Assembly: GCF_011764425.1 (NCBI RefSeq)
Contig: NZ_BLPF01000004.1
Span: 1,004,001-1,068,000 of the forward strand
Direction: 5' to 3'
Length of the DNA stretch: 64,000 nt
Source of the DNA: Phytohabitans houttuyneae
Lineage (GTDB): Bacteria > Actinomycetota > Actinomycetes > Mycobacteriales > Micromonosporaceae
The translations under genes and the position numbers were made by a program. Positions 46,568 through 55,668 of this stretch are shown here, piece after piece. The notes below the pieces were generated by a model. The model saw only the letters and a list, made by a program, of their open reading frames with translations. It did no database searches and was not told where the DNA came from. Each line of letters starts with the position of its first letter. Position 1 is the first letter of the stretch.

Positions 46568-48544
46568 ATGGTCGATCGGAGTGTGCCCCGCCACGCGCAG
46601 CACGCCGACGCGGCGGCGCAGGTCAAGCCGCACTCGCACCACTACCGGCAGTACGTGCCGCCGCCGCCGAAGCACCGCGCCTCGGAGCACCCGACCCGGC
46701 AGCCGCCGGAGCCGGAACCGCCGCCCGCGCCGCCGGAGAAGGAGGCGAAGCAGCCCCGCCGGCGCCGCGCGCGGGTCGGCCGGCGCAAGGCGATCCTCGG
46801 CATCAGCGGCCTCGCCGCGCTCACCGGCGGCACCGCGTTCGCGGCCACACCGGGCGGGCAGGAGGTCGTCGACTGGGCGCTGGGCCGCCCCGACTACGAC
46901 CCCGCGGCCGACCCGGCCAGCGACGGCAACCCCGGCCGCCCCGGCGGGCAGCAGCCGAGCACCGTGCGCACGTACACCGAGCAGAACGAGTCCTACATGG
47001 CCTCCAAGGCCGGCGACGCGCTGCGCGGCAACATCCCGCCGGGCGGGCGCCGCTTCTCCAGCCCGGCCATCGCCGCGCAGGCGACGAAGGTGACGGTGCC
47101 GACGGCGCTGGCCTTCGATCCGGTACGGCACCTGGTCAGCCGGCTCACCTTCGGGCCCACGCAGAAGGTGATGGCGGACGTCGCGCGGGTCGGCATCGAC
47201 GAGTGGATCGCTCAGCAGCTCGCCCCCGAGCGGATCGCGCCCACACCGGTCGACACGAAACTGCGCGAGCTGAGCACGCTGGAGATGAGCATCGCCGACC
47301 TGCGCGCCAAGCGGGAGGAGCTCGAAGCACAGGGCGTGCGGGCCGACGAGGAGATGGTGCAGGCCACGATCGCCCGCCAGATCTGGTCGGACCGGCAGCT
47401 GTTCGAGGTGATGGTCGACTTCTGGAACGACTTCCTGCACGTGCCCGCGTTCCACGAGGGGTCGGCGGTGCTGCGCTCGTCGTTCGACCGGGACGTGATC
47501 CGGCGGTACGCGTTGGACAACTACCCGGACATGCTGGTCGCCGCCAACCGGCACCCGGCGCTGCTGACCTTCCTCGACCAGTCGGCGTCCACAAAGGACG
47601 AAGTGACCGACAACCTGGCCCGGGAAAACCTGGAGCTGTACTCGGTCGGCGTCGACGGCGGCTACACCGAGCGCGATGTGCGGCAGGCCGCGCTGCTGCA
47701 GACCGGCCGCGCGGTCAAGGACGACAGGTACGTGTACCGCCCGGACAAGCACTACGTCGGCGCAGTAAAGGTCATGGGCTTCAGCCACCCGAACACCACG
47801 GCGGACGGCGGCGAGCAGGCCGGTGAGGAGTACTTCCGGTACCTGGCCAACCACCCCTCGACGGCCCGCCGCATCGCCGCGCGGCTGGCCACCCGCTTCG
47901 TCTCCGACACGCCGCCGCCGGCGCTCGTGGAGCGGCTGGCCCGCAGCTACACGGTCAACCGGGGCGCGGTGAAGCCGGTGCTGCTGGAGCTGCTCAGCTC
48001 GTCGGAGTTCTGGGCGGCGGTCGGGCAGAAGGTGCGCCGCCCGATGGAGTACCTGGTCGCCACGTACCGCACGCTCGGCGTGTCACCGGAGACGCCGGCC
48101 AGCTACCGCGCCGCCAGCCCGTCCCGGACCCCGTTCGTCGAGGGGATGCGGCAGCTTCAGCAGCGGCTGCAGGAGCTGGGCCACTTTCCGGCCGGCGCGC
48201 CCGGCCCGGCCGGCTACCCGGATGTGTTCGTCGCGTGGTCTTCGGCGAGCACGATGGTCGCCTTCTGGAACGAGGCCGCCGACGCCGTCGCGGGCACCCG
48301 CCCGATGTTCACGTACCAGCGGCCGGAGCAGCTCGCCGGCGCCAACCCGCCGAAGACGGCGGTCAGCTACGTGGGTGCCCTCGCCCAGCGGCTGGTCCAC
48401 CAGCAGCTCGACCGCGACGACCTGGTGACGATCGCCGGCGTGAGCGGCCTCGCGCCCGGCGCGGCCGTCGACGCCACCCTCAACGGCGCCGCCGTCGCCG
48501 TGGCCCGCGTTATCCTCGCCTCCCCCCAACACCTGCTGAGGTAG
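46568..48544 (+). CDS. DUF1800 family protein, exported or membrane-bound
   Basis: 658 residues. Basic Pro/His-rich N-terminus, one hydrophobic segment after RRRRARVGRRKAILGISGLA (about residues 70-95), then the DUF1800 domain: HLVSRLTFGPTQKVMADVAR, MVDFWNDFLHVPAFHEGSAV, NLARENLELYSVGVDGGYTE. DUF1800 genes pair with DUF1501 genes, as here (3-bp gap); the pair is linked to cell-surface or extracellular processes of unknown chemistry. Start ATG 46568, upstream GGGA weak. Confidence 0.87.
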   Translation: MVDRSVPRHAQHADAAAQVKPHSHHYRQYVPPPPKHRASEHPTRQPPEPEPPPAPPEKEAKQPRRRRARVGRRKAILGISGLAALTGGTAFAATPGGQEVVDWALGRPDYDPAADPASDGNPGRPGGQQPSTVRTYTEQNESYMASKAGDALRGNIPPGGRRFSSPAIAAQATKVTVPTALAFDPVRHLVSRLTFGPTQKVMADVARVGIDEWIAQQLAPERIAPTPVDTKLRELSTLEMSIADLRAKREELEAQGVRADEEMVQATIARQIWSDRQLFEVMVDFWNDFLHVPAFHEGSAVLRSSFDRDVIRRYALDNYPDMLVAANRHPALLTFLDQSASTKDEVTDNLARENLELYSVGVDGGYTERDVRQAALLQTGRAVKDDRYVYRPDKHYVGAVKVMGFSHPNTTADGGEQAGEEYFRYLANHPSTARRIAARLATRFVSDTPPPALVERLARSYTVNRGAVKPVLLELLSSSEFWAAVGQKVRRPMEYLVATYRTLGVSPETPASYRAASPSRTPFVEGMRQLQQRLQELGHFPAGAPGPAGYPDVFVAWSSASTMVAFWNEAADAVAGTRPMFTYQRPEQLAGANPPKTAVSYVGALAQRLVHQQLDRDDLVTIAGVSGLAPGAAVDATLNGAAVAVARVILASPQHLLR

Positions 48545-48547
48545 CGC

Positions 48548-49753
48548 ATGAGACACCCCGAGCTCAGCCGGCGCGCGTTCCTCACCGGAGCGGCCGCCAC
48601 CGTCACGGCCGTCGCCACCAGCCAGGTGCTGCCCGGGCGTGCGGCGTACGCGGCGCCGGCCAGGGGCACGCTCGTGCACGTCTTCCTGCACGGTGGGCTC
48701 GACGGGCTGAGCGTGGTCGCGCCGACCGACGAGCCGGTGCTGGAGGACGCCCGACCCAACCTGCTGATGACCGAGCGCACCGCGCTCGCCGTCGACCGCT
48801 CGTTCCGGCTCAACAGCGCGTTCGCCCCGCTCTCGCGGTACCTCAAGGACGGCCAGCTCGGCTTCATCCCGGGCGTTTCCGACCCCCGCCTGTCGCGCAG
48901 CCACTTCCAGGCCGTCGACATGTGCGACCTCGGCGGGCTGCCGCGCGAGGCGGGCGGGCGGGGCTGGCTGGACCGCCTCGTCGACCAGCTCGGCCCCGGC
49001 ACCGCGTTCCGCGGCGTCGGTGTGGGCAGCACGCTCCCGCGCTCGCTGGTCGGCGCCAACGGCGCTCTCGCACTGAGCACTGTGGATGGTCTGGCGCTCA
49101 ACGGCGAGGCGCGTTTCGCGGACCCGACGCTGGCCGCGATCGGTGCGCTCTACAAGGACATCAACCACCCGGTGCAGGACGCGGTGGGCGCCACGCTCGG
49201 CGCGGTGCGCGCCGTGCGAGGGATGACGTACGCGCCGGCGCCCGGCGTCGAGTACGACGGGATCGGCCACGCGTTCCGCCAGGTCGCCCAGCTGATCAAG
49301 GGCGGGGCCAGCGTGCGGGTCGCCGCGATCGCGATGGCCGGCTGGGACACCCACGAGGACCAGGGCACCCAGGACGGAGGGTACCTGCACGCGCGGCTCA
49401 GCGACCTGGCCCGCGGGATGGCCGCGTTCTTCACCGACCTCGGACCGGCGGCCGCCGACGTCACCGTGGTCGTGTCGAGCGAGTTCGGCCGCCGGGTGGC
49501 GGAGAGCGGTACCGGCAGCGACCACGGCCACGGCGGCGTGGTGATGCTGCTGTCCGGCCGCCGGCTGAGCGGCTCGCTGATCGGCCGGTGGGACGGGCTG
49601 GTCACGCTGGACAGCGGCGACGTGCCGGAGTTCAACAACCTCTTCGACGTGTACGGCTCGGTGGCGCAAGGTCAGTTCGGCCTCACCGACGCGCAGGTGG
49701 CCAAGATCTTCCCGCAGCGCCGGTACGCGCCCATGAAACTGTTCAGCGCGTAG
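48548..49753 (+). CDS. DUF1501 family protein with Tat signal
   Basis: 401 residues. Twin-arginine signal MRHPELSRRAFLTGAAATVT with a cleavage-like AYAAPA near residue 37. DUF1501 features: VHVFLHGGLDGLSVVAPTDE, SRSHFQAVDMCDLGG, AGWDTHEDQGTQDGG and SEFGRRVAESGTGSDHGHGG, resembling alkaline-phosphatase-superfamily metal sites. It follows the DUF1800 gene by 3 bp in one operon. Exported folded; substrate unknown. Confidence 0.9.
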   Translation: MRHPELSRRAFLTGAAATVTAVATSQVLPGRAAYAAPARGTLVHVFLHGGLDGLSVVAPTDEPVLEDARPNLLMTERTALAVDRSFRLNSAFAPLSRYLKDGQLGFIPGVSDPRLSRSHFQAVDMCDLGGLPREAGGRGWLDRLVDQLGPGTAFRGVGVGSTLPRSLVGANGALALSTVDGLALNGEARFADPTLAAIGALYKDINHPVQDAVGATLGAVRAVRGMTYAPAPGVEYDGIGHAFRQVAQLIKGGASVRVAAIAMAGWDTHEDQGTQDGGYLHARLSDLARGMAAFFTDLGPAAADVTVVVSSEFGRRVAESGTGSDHGHGGVVMLLSGRRLSGSLIGRWDGLVTLDSGDVPEFNNLFDVYGSVAQGQFGLTDAQVAKIFPQRRYAPMKLFSA

Positions 49754-49873
49754 GCCATCTGGCGGATCTATGGACGCCGGGGGAGCGGCCACGATACGCC
49801 AGTGCTGTGTCTGCCACGCTCCGCCGCTCGGTGCTCGTCCGCCGTCGCGGTCGAGCTCCGGAGCCTCGCAACT

Positions 49874-49940
49874 GCACCCAACGAAAACGCTGCGCTGCGC
49901 TTCGCGCCGCTCCACGTTTCCGCCGGGGCCCGCACTCCCG
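49874..49940. repeat. Intergenic repeat family, copy F (partial)
   Basis: GCACCCAACGAAAACGCTGC onward matches the middle of copy A (GCACCCAAAGAAGACGCTCC onward), both continuing into a CTCCACGT..CCC/CCGGGGCCCGC block, with about 10 extra bases here. It lies between the convergent DUF1501 and prim-pol genes. Confidence 0.55.
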
Positions 49941-49994
49941 CGTCGTCACTCTCCCGGGGCTCGACCCACTCAGTGCGCGCCGTTACGTTGGCTG

Positions 49995-50672
49995 CTATGC
50001 CGCGCGGCGCAGAGTGGACGTCTGCCGGGGCAGCTGCGCCCCGCGCGACGCGGCGCCCAGGGCATCGACCAGCATCCCCTGCACGGCGTACGAGTCGGGC
50101 AGGCGCCAGCGGGTCTCCTCCGGCGACACCGACCAGCGCACGGTCCCTTCGGGCAGGCGGGTCGGCGGCGCCGGGATCCACGAGCCGGCACCGTGCCGCA
50201 CCACGTCCAGGCTGTCGTCCAGCTCCGGGCGCAGCGGGTCGCCGGGACGCACCAGAAACATCCAGCGCCCGGTCGGCGTCACCGCCACCGGCCCGCGCAC
50301 CTGGCCACGCCCCGGGCCGAGCACGCTCGCGTGCAGCCGGGCCGCACCCAGCACGCGCAAGCCGAGGTGGGCGGGCACCTCCAGCACGTCGAAGGCACGT
50401 CCGGTCGGCAGCAGCACGGCGTGCGGCGCCCGTCGCCACCACTCGGCGACCTTGGCGGTGTCGCAGGTGGCGGCCTCCTCCCAGCGCTCCAGCGCCGGGT
50501 GGCAGCCGACGGTCGGGCAGCCGGGTCGGGCACAGTCAAACCTGTCCCCCGCGAGGTGCGCGCCGGGTGTAACGTCCCAGCCGTGCTCCGCGTAGCGCAG
50601 TGCCGCGTGGCGCAACCGGGAGCGGTCGAGCACCACAGATCGTATGAATGGCGGTCGAGGACTCCACCGCAT
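49995..50672 (-). CDS. Prim-pol (bifunctional DNA primase/polymerase) domain protein
   Basis: 225 residues from ATG 50672. N-terminal prim-pol pattern RHAALRYAEHGWDVTPGAHL, a CxxPxCPTxGCHP block (CARPGCPTVGCHP), EWWRRAPHAVLLPTGRAFDV (catalytic Asp region). Such small stand-alone prim-pol proteins are common in actinobacteria, often next to regulators; whether they make primers is unknown. Divergent from the XRE-flavoprotein gene (170 bp). Confidence 0.82.
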   Translation of the reverse strand: MRWSPRPPFIRSVVLDRSRLRHAALRYAEHGWDVTPGAHLAGDRFDCARPGCPTVGCHPALERWEEAATCDTAKVAEWWRRAPHAVLLPTGRAFDVLEVPAHLGLRVLGAARLHASVLGPGRGQVRGPVAVTPTGRWMFLVRPGDPLRPELDDSLDVVRHGAGSWIPAPPTRLPEGTVRWSVSPEETRWRLPDSYAVQGMLVDALGAASRGAQLPRQTSTLRRAA

Positions 50673-50842
50673 GGTCAGAAAACCTCCCACTAGCGGCCGG
50701 CGTCATATCAGGCGCCAGGCACCGTCACCAAGCACGACACGCGGTCGTTGCCATTGACAGAGAGCCGCTTGCAACTTGCATCAGAAACTACGAGCGAGGG
50801 CCCAGGTGCCAGCGCACAGAGTGTGCGATCGGGCCCGAATGA

Positions 50843-52702
50843 GTGACGAAACGGACCGCACCGCCCAACCGGCCCGGTCGCCGGCGAGGCAAGGGGAGGT
50901 ACGACGTGGATGAGCTGCCCATCGGGCGCCGCGTCGCGTACTGGCGCGGGCGCCGCAAGATGTCGCAGCAGGTCTTCGCCGACCGGCTGGGCAAATCGAA
51001 GAGCTGGGTGGACAAGGTCGAGCGGGGCGTGCGCCGGCTCGACAAGTTCTCCGTCGTCTACGAGATAGCGGACGTCCTCCAGGTCGACGTGCAGCTCCTG
51101 CTCGGCAAGGAGCCAGAGCGGCGGATCGACAGCGTCAACTGCATCGACCAGGTCGAGGTGGAGGAGATCCGCGCCGCCCTGGAGCGCTACGACCAGATCA
51201 GTGCCTTCTTTTTCGCCCCCACACAGGCGCTGCCGCTGCCGGAGATGCGCAAGGCGGTCAGCCACGCCTGGCTGACCTACCAGCACGCCAAGTACGGGGT
51301 GCTGGCCCGCGCGCTGCCCAAGCTGCTGCGCGACGGGCAGGCCGCCGACACGGCGTACGCGGATCACGAGAAGTCCTCCGAGGCCGCCCACCTGCTCGGC
51401 CAGATCTACCAGATCGCCTCGTCCACCCTGCGCAAGCTGGGCGAGCACGAGCTGTGCTGGCTCGCAGCGGACCGCTCGATCGCCGTGTCGCAACGGGCCG
51501 GCGACCAGCTTCTCGCCGGCATCGCCAGCTACCGGGTGGGAAGCGCGCTGCTCGCCCTCGGCCGCGCCCGCCCCGCGCTCGAGGTCAACGTCAACATCGC
51601 CAACCGGCTCGCGCCCGGCGATGGCAACGAGGCCACACCCGAGCGGCTGTCGGTGTATGGCATGTTGCTGCTCAACGGCGCGATGGCCGCCGCCAGGATC
51701 GGTGACAGCGCGACCGTCCGCGACCTGTTCGCCGCCGCCGAGGAGGCCGCCCGCCAGCTGGGCAGCGACCAAAACCACTTCTGGACCTCGTTCGGCCCCA
51801 CAAACGTCAAGCTGCACCGGGCCGCCGCCGCGGTCGAGCTGGGCGAGGGGCGGGTCGCGGTCGACACTCACGAGCAGATCGACGGGGACGCGTTCGCGGC
51901 TCTGCTGCCCGAGCGGCGCGCGCACCACTTCATCGACATCGCCCGTGGGTACACGCAGATCGGCGACGTCGAGCGGGCCAGCGAGATGCTCCTGGAGGGC
52001 GACCGCCTCGCCCCCTCGGAGATCCGCTGCCGGCCGATCGCACACGAGGTGCTCTCGGACGTGCTGCGCCGCACCAAGGGGTCACCGCCGACCCCGGTGG
52101 CGGAGCTCGCCGAGCACATGGGGTTGGAGTATGACGGGGTGGTAGACCGCGGCGTTCTCTACATCATCGCGTGCGGGTCACCGGTCGCCAGGGACGTGGG
52201 GCGACTGGTGGCCCTGGCCCAACGCGAGGGGTGGGACGTGTGCGTCGTGGTCACGCCCGACGGGCGCAAGTTCGTCGACGTTCCCGCGCTCGCCCTCCAG
52301 ACCGGCCACCCGGTCCGCACGCTCTACAAAAACCCCGGCGACCCGGACGTGCTGCCCGCGCCGGACGCGATCATCGTCGCGCCGGCCACGGTCAACACCA
52401 TCAACAAATGGGCCTGCGGCATCGCCGACACGCTCGCCCTCGGGCTGGTCGTCGAGGGGCAGGGCAAGGGGCTGCCGATCGTGGCGATGCCGTACACCAA
52501 TCTGGCGATGGGCTCGCACCCCGCCTTCCGCGAGAGCCTGGACCGGCTGCGCGGCTGGGACGTCACCGTCCTGTTCGGCGACGACTACTTCCCGCTGCAC
52601 CCGCCGGGCACCGGAGAGCAGCACCGCGACATGTTCCCCTGGGAGATGGCCCTGGAGGCGCTGCACACCCGCGTCGACGCCGGCCCTCTCGGCGCACCCT
52701 GA
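50843..52702 (+). CDS. XRE-type HTH, TPR and flavoprotein (PPC decarboxylase-like) fusion
   Basis: 619 residues. Helix-turn-helix at about 28-80 (RVAYWRGRRKMSQQVFADRL, SKSWVDKVERGVRRLD). A helical TPR-like middle follows (about 90-410). The C-terminal HFCD flavoprotein domain starts near 433: LYIIACGSPVARDVGRLV, APATVNTINKWACGIAD and VAMPYTNLAMG, the last replacing the usual MNxxM clasp. Fusing a regulator to an FMN-binding fold suggests redox or ligand sensing (inference). Start ATG 50843 or an upstream GTG; no strong ribosome site. Followed by the palindromic repeat at 52730. Confidence 0.83.
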   Translation: MTKRTAPPNRPGRRRGKGRYDVDELPIGRRVAYWRGRRKMSQQVFADRLGKSKSWVDKVERGVRRLDKFSVVYEIADVLQVDVQLLLGKEPERRIDSVNCIDQVEVEEIRAALERYDQISAFFFAPTQALPLPEMRKAVSHAWLTYQHAKYGVLARALPKLLRDGQAADTAYADHEKSSEAAHLLGQIYQIASSTLRKLGEHELCWLAADRSIAVSQRAGDQLLAGIASYRVGSALLALGRARPALEVNVNIANRLAPGDGNEATPERLSVYGMLLLNGAMAAARIGDSATVRDLFAAAEEAARQLGSDQNHFWTSFGPTNVKLHRAAAAVELGEGRVAVDTHEQIDGDAFAALLPERRAHHFIDIARGYTQIGDVERASEMLLEGDRLAPSEIRCRPIAHEVLSDVLRRTKGSPPTPVAELAEHMGLEYDGVVDRGVLYIIACGSPVARDVGRLVALAQREGWDVCVVVTPDGRKFVDVPALALQTGHPVRTLYKNPGDPDVLPAPDAIIVAPATVNTINKWACGIADTLALGLVVEGQGKGLPIVAMPYTNLAMGSHPAFRESLDRLRGWDVTVLFGDDYFPLHPPGTGEQHRDMFPWEMALEALHTRVDAGPLGAP

Positions 52703-52729
52703 AGACCGATCAAGAGACAGAAAATGTGG

Positions 52730-52882
52730 GCTACCGCGACGTCCGCCGTGGTCCATACCGTCGCTCCCGCGGCCTCACCCTTCGCGGTGGGCGAGCCAGA
52801 CCCCCGCGGGCTGAAGCCTTCGCGACGCGGACGGTGAGGCCGCGGGAGCAGCGGTCCGGACCACGGCGGACATCGCGGTAGC
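52730..52882. repeat. Intergenic repeat family, palindromic copy (C and D)
   Basis: The 51-bp core of the family (52730-52780) is repeated in inverted orientation at 52832-52882, with a 51-bp spacer between. The arms differ at about six positions, so the RNA could fold into a long hairpin. It lies between the convergent XRE-flavoprotein and histidine-kinase genes. Confidence 0.8.
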
Positions 52883-52905
52883 CCGAGAATTTCTGAATTT
52901 GATCG

Positions 52906-54195
52906 TCAGCCGAAGACGACCCGGACGCGCGCGCCACCGAGCGCGGAGTCGTTGCCGGCGGTGGCGGCGCCGCCGTGCGCGCGGGCGACCGTCGCCACGA
53001 TCGCGAGGCCCAGCCCCGTGCCGCCGTGCGTGCCGCGGAAACGGTCGAACACGACCGGCAGCAACGGCTCCGGAAACCCCGGACCGTCGTCGTCCACCGT
53101 GATCGCGAGCGTGGAGCCCGCCGGCTGCGCCACCGCGATCCGCACGCGGGCCGCGCCGGCCTGTGCCGCGTTGCCGACAAGGTTGCTCACCACCTGCTCG
53201 AGCCGCACCGGATCGACCTCGGCGACCACCTCCGGCCCGGTCACCTCCACCGCCAGCGCGTGCACCCGGGCGACCCGCGCCGCCGCGTCGCGGATCACGA
53301 TGGTCGCGTCGGTGGGCGCCCGGTCCAGCTCCAGCGCGCCGGCCCGCGAGCGGGCGATGACCAGCAGGTCGGTGGCGAGCCGGCCGAGCCGGTCCGCCTC
53401 CACCAGCGCCGCGGTCAGGGCCCGCCGGGCGGCCCGCGGATCCTCTTCCGCGACGCCGAGCTCCAGCTCCGCGCGGAGGACCGCGATCGGGGTACGCAGC
53501 TCGTGCGCCGCGTCGTCCAGAAACGCCCGCTCCCGCCGGTTTGCCGCGTCGATGCGGTCGAGCATCTCGTTGAGCGTGCGCGCCAGCGTGGCGATCTCGT
53601 CCGCGCCCGGCGGCTCCGGCAGCCGTCCGGTGCTCAGCTCCCGCGCCCGCGTGGTCATCGCGGCGACCGGCGCGAGCGCGCCGCCCACGAGCCGCCGCAC
53701 GCCCAGCGTCAGCACGAGCACCAGCGCCGGACCGAGCACCGCCAGCCCGACGAGCACCCGCCGCGCCGCGTCATCCACCGTCGCGAGGCTGGTACCCACC
53801 ACGAGCAGCCGCCCGTCCGGCAGCCGCCGCCCGGCCAGCAGCGCCGTGCCGCGCAACCCCGCGCTGCGCCGCTCCACCATCCGCCCGTGCCCGGCCACCA
53901 CCTGCTCGCGCGGGCTGAGCACCGGCGTGGTCGGCGTGGCCGCCGAGCGGGCGCCGACCGTGTCGCCCGAGATCACCTGCGCGTACGGGTCCCGCTCCAC
54001 CGGCCGCACGTCGCCGGCCTCCACGGCCGCGCTCACGTCGTCGAGGCGCACCGACAGCTCGCCGGCGGACGCGGCGCGCAGCTGGGCCGCGAGGGCCAGA
54101 TAGCCGGCGCCGAGCACGACCGCCACCACGACGGCCAGCCCGATCGCGTACGCCGCCACCAGCCGGCCGCGCAACGTCCCTGGTAGCAGCCTCAC
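52906..54195 (-). CDS. Sensor histidine kinase with HAMP domain
   Basis: 429 residues. N-terminal helix (VAAYAIGLAVVVAVVLGAGY), an extracytoplasmic sensor of about 120 residues, second helix (LVGLAVLGPALVLVLTLGV), HAMP, HisKA motif DDAAHELRTPIAVLRAE (His about 238) and HATPase with NLVGNAAQAG and DDDGPGFPE. Divergent from the OmpR-type gene at 54213 (17 bp between starts), which is the likely partner; the second OmpR-type regulator ends tail-to-tail with that gene. Confidence 0.92.
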   Translation of the reverse strand: MRLLPGTLRGRLVAAYAIGLAVVVAVVLGAGYLALAAQLRAASAGELSVRLDDVSAAVEAGDVRPVERDPYAQVISGDTVGARSAATPTTPVLSPREQVVAGHGRMVERRSAGLRGTALLAGRRLPDGRLLVVGTSLATVDDAARRVLVGLAVLGPALVLVLTLGVRRLVGGALAPVAAMTTRARELSTGRLPEPPGADEIATLARTLNEMLDRIDAANRRERAFLDDAAHELRTPIAVLRAELELGVAEEDPRAARRALTAALVEADRLGRLATDLLVIARSRAGALELDRAPTDATIVIRDAAARVARVHALAVEVTGPEVVAEVDPVRLEQVVSNLVGNAAQAGAARVRIAVAQPAGSTLAITVDDDGPGFPEPLLPVVFDRFRGTHGGTGLGLAIVATVARAHGGAATAGNDSALGGARVRVVFG

Positions 54196-54200
54196 GCGCG

Positions 54201-54206
54201 TACCGT
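54201..54206 (+). promoter_or_regulatory. Putative -10 box for a leaderless regulator transcript
   Basis: TACCGT is followed by six bases and then the GTG start at 54213. Only 17 bp separate the divergent kinase and regulator starts, with no room for a ribosome site, so both transcripts are probably leaderless or nearly so. Confidence 0.45.
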
Positions 54207-54212
54207 AAACCC

Positions 54213-54887
54213 GTGCGGCTGCTGCTGGTCGAGGATGACGCGGCCCTGGCCAATGTGCTGCGCCGCGGGCTCGCCGCCGAGGGCCACGCGGTCGACGCGG
54301 TCGGCACCGGCGTGGACGCGCTGTGGGCCGCCCGCGAGGAGCCGTACGACCTCCTGGTGCTCGACCTGATGATCCCCGCGCCCGACGGCGTCACCGTGAT
54401 CCGCACGCTGCGCGGCGAGGAGCGGTGGGCGCCCATCCTGGTGCTGACCGCGCGGGACGCGGTCGCCGACCGGGTGGCCGCGCTCGACGCCGGCGCCGAC
54501 GACTACCTCGTCAAGCCCGTCGCACTGGCGGAGCTGCGGGCCCGGGTGCGCGCACTGACCCGCCGCGCGCCGGCCCGCCGCCCGGCGGTACTGACCGCCG
54601 GCGGCATCGCGCTCGACCCCGCGCGCCGCACCGTCACCCGGGACGGCGCCGCCGTGGCGCTGTCGGCGAAGGAGTTCGCGCTCCTGCACGAGCTGATGCG
54701 CCACCCGGGCGAGGTGCTGTCCCGCACCCACCTGATCGACCACGTGTGGGACAGCGCGTACGAGGGCGGCTCCAACGTCGTCGACGTCTACGTGCGGTAC
54801 CTGCGCGAGAAGCTCGGCCGCGACCGGATCGAGACGGTGCGCGGCGCCGGCTACCGACTCGTTCACCCTTCCGGGTCGAAGCGGTAG
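54213..54887 (+). CDS. OmpR/PhoB-family response regulator
   Basis: 224 residues. Receiver: acidic pair in LLVEDDAALA, phospho-Asp in LLVLDLMIPAPDG, Lys in DDYLVKPVALAEL. C-terminal winged helix: LSAKEFALLHELMRHPGEVL, VVDVYVRYLREKLGR. Divergently arranged with the HAMP histidine kinase, a less usual layout than a same-strand pair. Its 3' end overlaps the convergent regulator at 54863 by 25 bp. Confidence 0.93.
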   Translation: MRLLLVEDDAALANVLRRGLAAEGHAVDAVGTGVDALWAAREEPYDLLVLDLMIPAPDGVTVIRTLRGEERWAPILVLTARDAVADRVAALDAGADDYLVKPVALAELRARVRALTRRAPARRPAVLTAGGIALDPARRTVTRDGAAVALSAKEFALLHELMRHPGEVLSRTHLIDHVWDSAYEGGSNVVDVYVRYLREKLGRDRIETVRGAGYRLVHPSGSKR

Positions 54888-55537
54888 GCGCCGATTTCGG
54901 GGATCTCCTGGATGTTCTGGCGCGCGAACGGGCGGTCCACCTTGTCGCGCAGGTACCGCACGTACGCGCCGACCAGCTCCGGCCCGTCCAGCGCCAGGTC
55001 CCACACGTCGTCGAGCAGGTCCGACGGGCTGAGCACCTCACCCGGCCGGCTCAGAAACGCCGCCAGCAGCGCGAACTCCCGCGGCGACAGCGCGATCCGC
55101 GTCCCGCCGCGGCGTACCACCCGGGAGACCGGGTCGAGCGAGAGGTCGCCGATCTGGACGAGGGCCGGGCGGGCGTGCGGGTGGCGGCGGGTCACCGCGC
55201 GCAGCCGGGCGTACAGCTCGGCGAACGTGAACGGTTTGAGCAGATAGTCGTCCGCGCCCGCGTCGAGCCCGCGTACCCTGTCCGGCACCGCGTCCCGGGC
55301 GGTCACCAGCAGCACCGGCTCCCACCGCCCCTCCTCGCGCATCCGCCGGCACACCTCGAACCCGTCCGGCGGCGGGATCATCGCGTCCAGCACGACCGCG
55401 TCGTAACCGTTTTCGAAGACGCTCCACAGCGCGTCCGGCCCGTTGTCGACGGCGTCCACCACGTACCCGACCCGTTCCAGCCCGCGGACCAGCAACGCGG
55501 ACATCGTCGGGTCGTCCTCGACCACGAGCAGCCGCAT
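54863..55537 (-). CDS. OmpR/PhoB-family response regulator (second)
   Basis: 224 residues from ATG 55537; the frame is open upstream with ATG 55597 also possible. Receiver: VVEDDPTMSALLVRGLE, phospho-Asp in AVVLDAMIPPPDGFEV, Lys in DDYLLKPFTFAEL. DNA-binding: LSPREFALLAAFLSRPGEVL, VGAYVRYLRDKVDRPF. Closely similar in layout to the regulator at 54213, suggesting a duplicated pair now tail-to-tail. No second kinase is adjacent, so it may be an orphan or share the kinase. Confidence 0.9.
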   Translation of the reverse strand: MRLLVVEDDPTMSALLVRGLERVGYVVDAVDNGPDALWSVFENGYDAVVLDAMIPPPDGFEVCRRMREEGRWEPVLLVTARDAVPDRVRGLDAGADDYLLKPFTFAELYARLRAVTRRHPHARPALVQIGDLSLDPVSRVVRRGGTRIALSPREFALLAAFLSRPGEVLSPSDLLDDVWDLALDGPELVGAYVRYLRDKVDRPFARQNIQEIPEIGAYRFDPEG

Positions 55538-55655
55538 GGCGGCCGGCGTGGCGTCGTCACCCCACCGGGTACGCCCGGTCTGGAGGTTTTCCATCATGGG
55601 GACACGCTGCGCCACGGACTGTGAGAGGACCGTGAGAAGCGCGCGCCCGCGCTGG

Positions 55656-55661
55656 TAGCCT
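55656..55661 (+). promoter_or_regulatory. Putative -10 box before the NIF3 gene
   Basis: TAGCCT lies seven bases upstream of GTG 55669, with no Shine-Dalgarno between. This fits a leaderless transcript for the NIF3-zinc ribbon-RNase H operon. Confidence 0.4.
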
Positions 55662-55668
55662 CGCCGCC

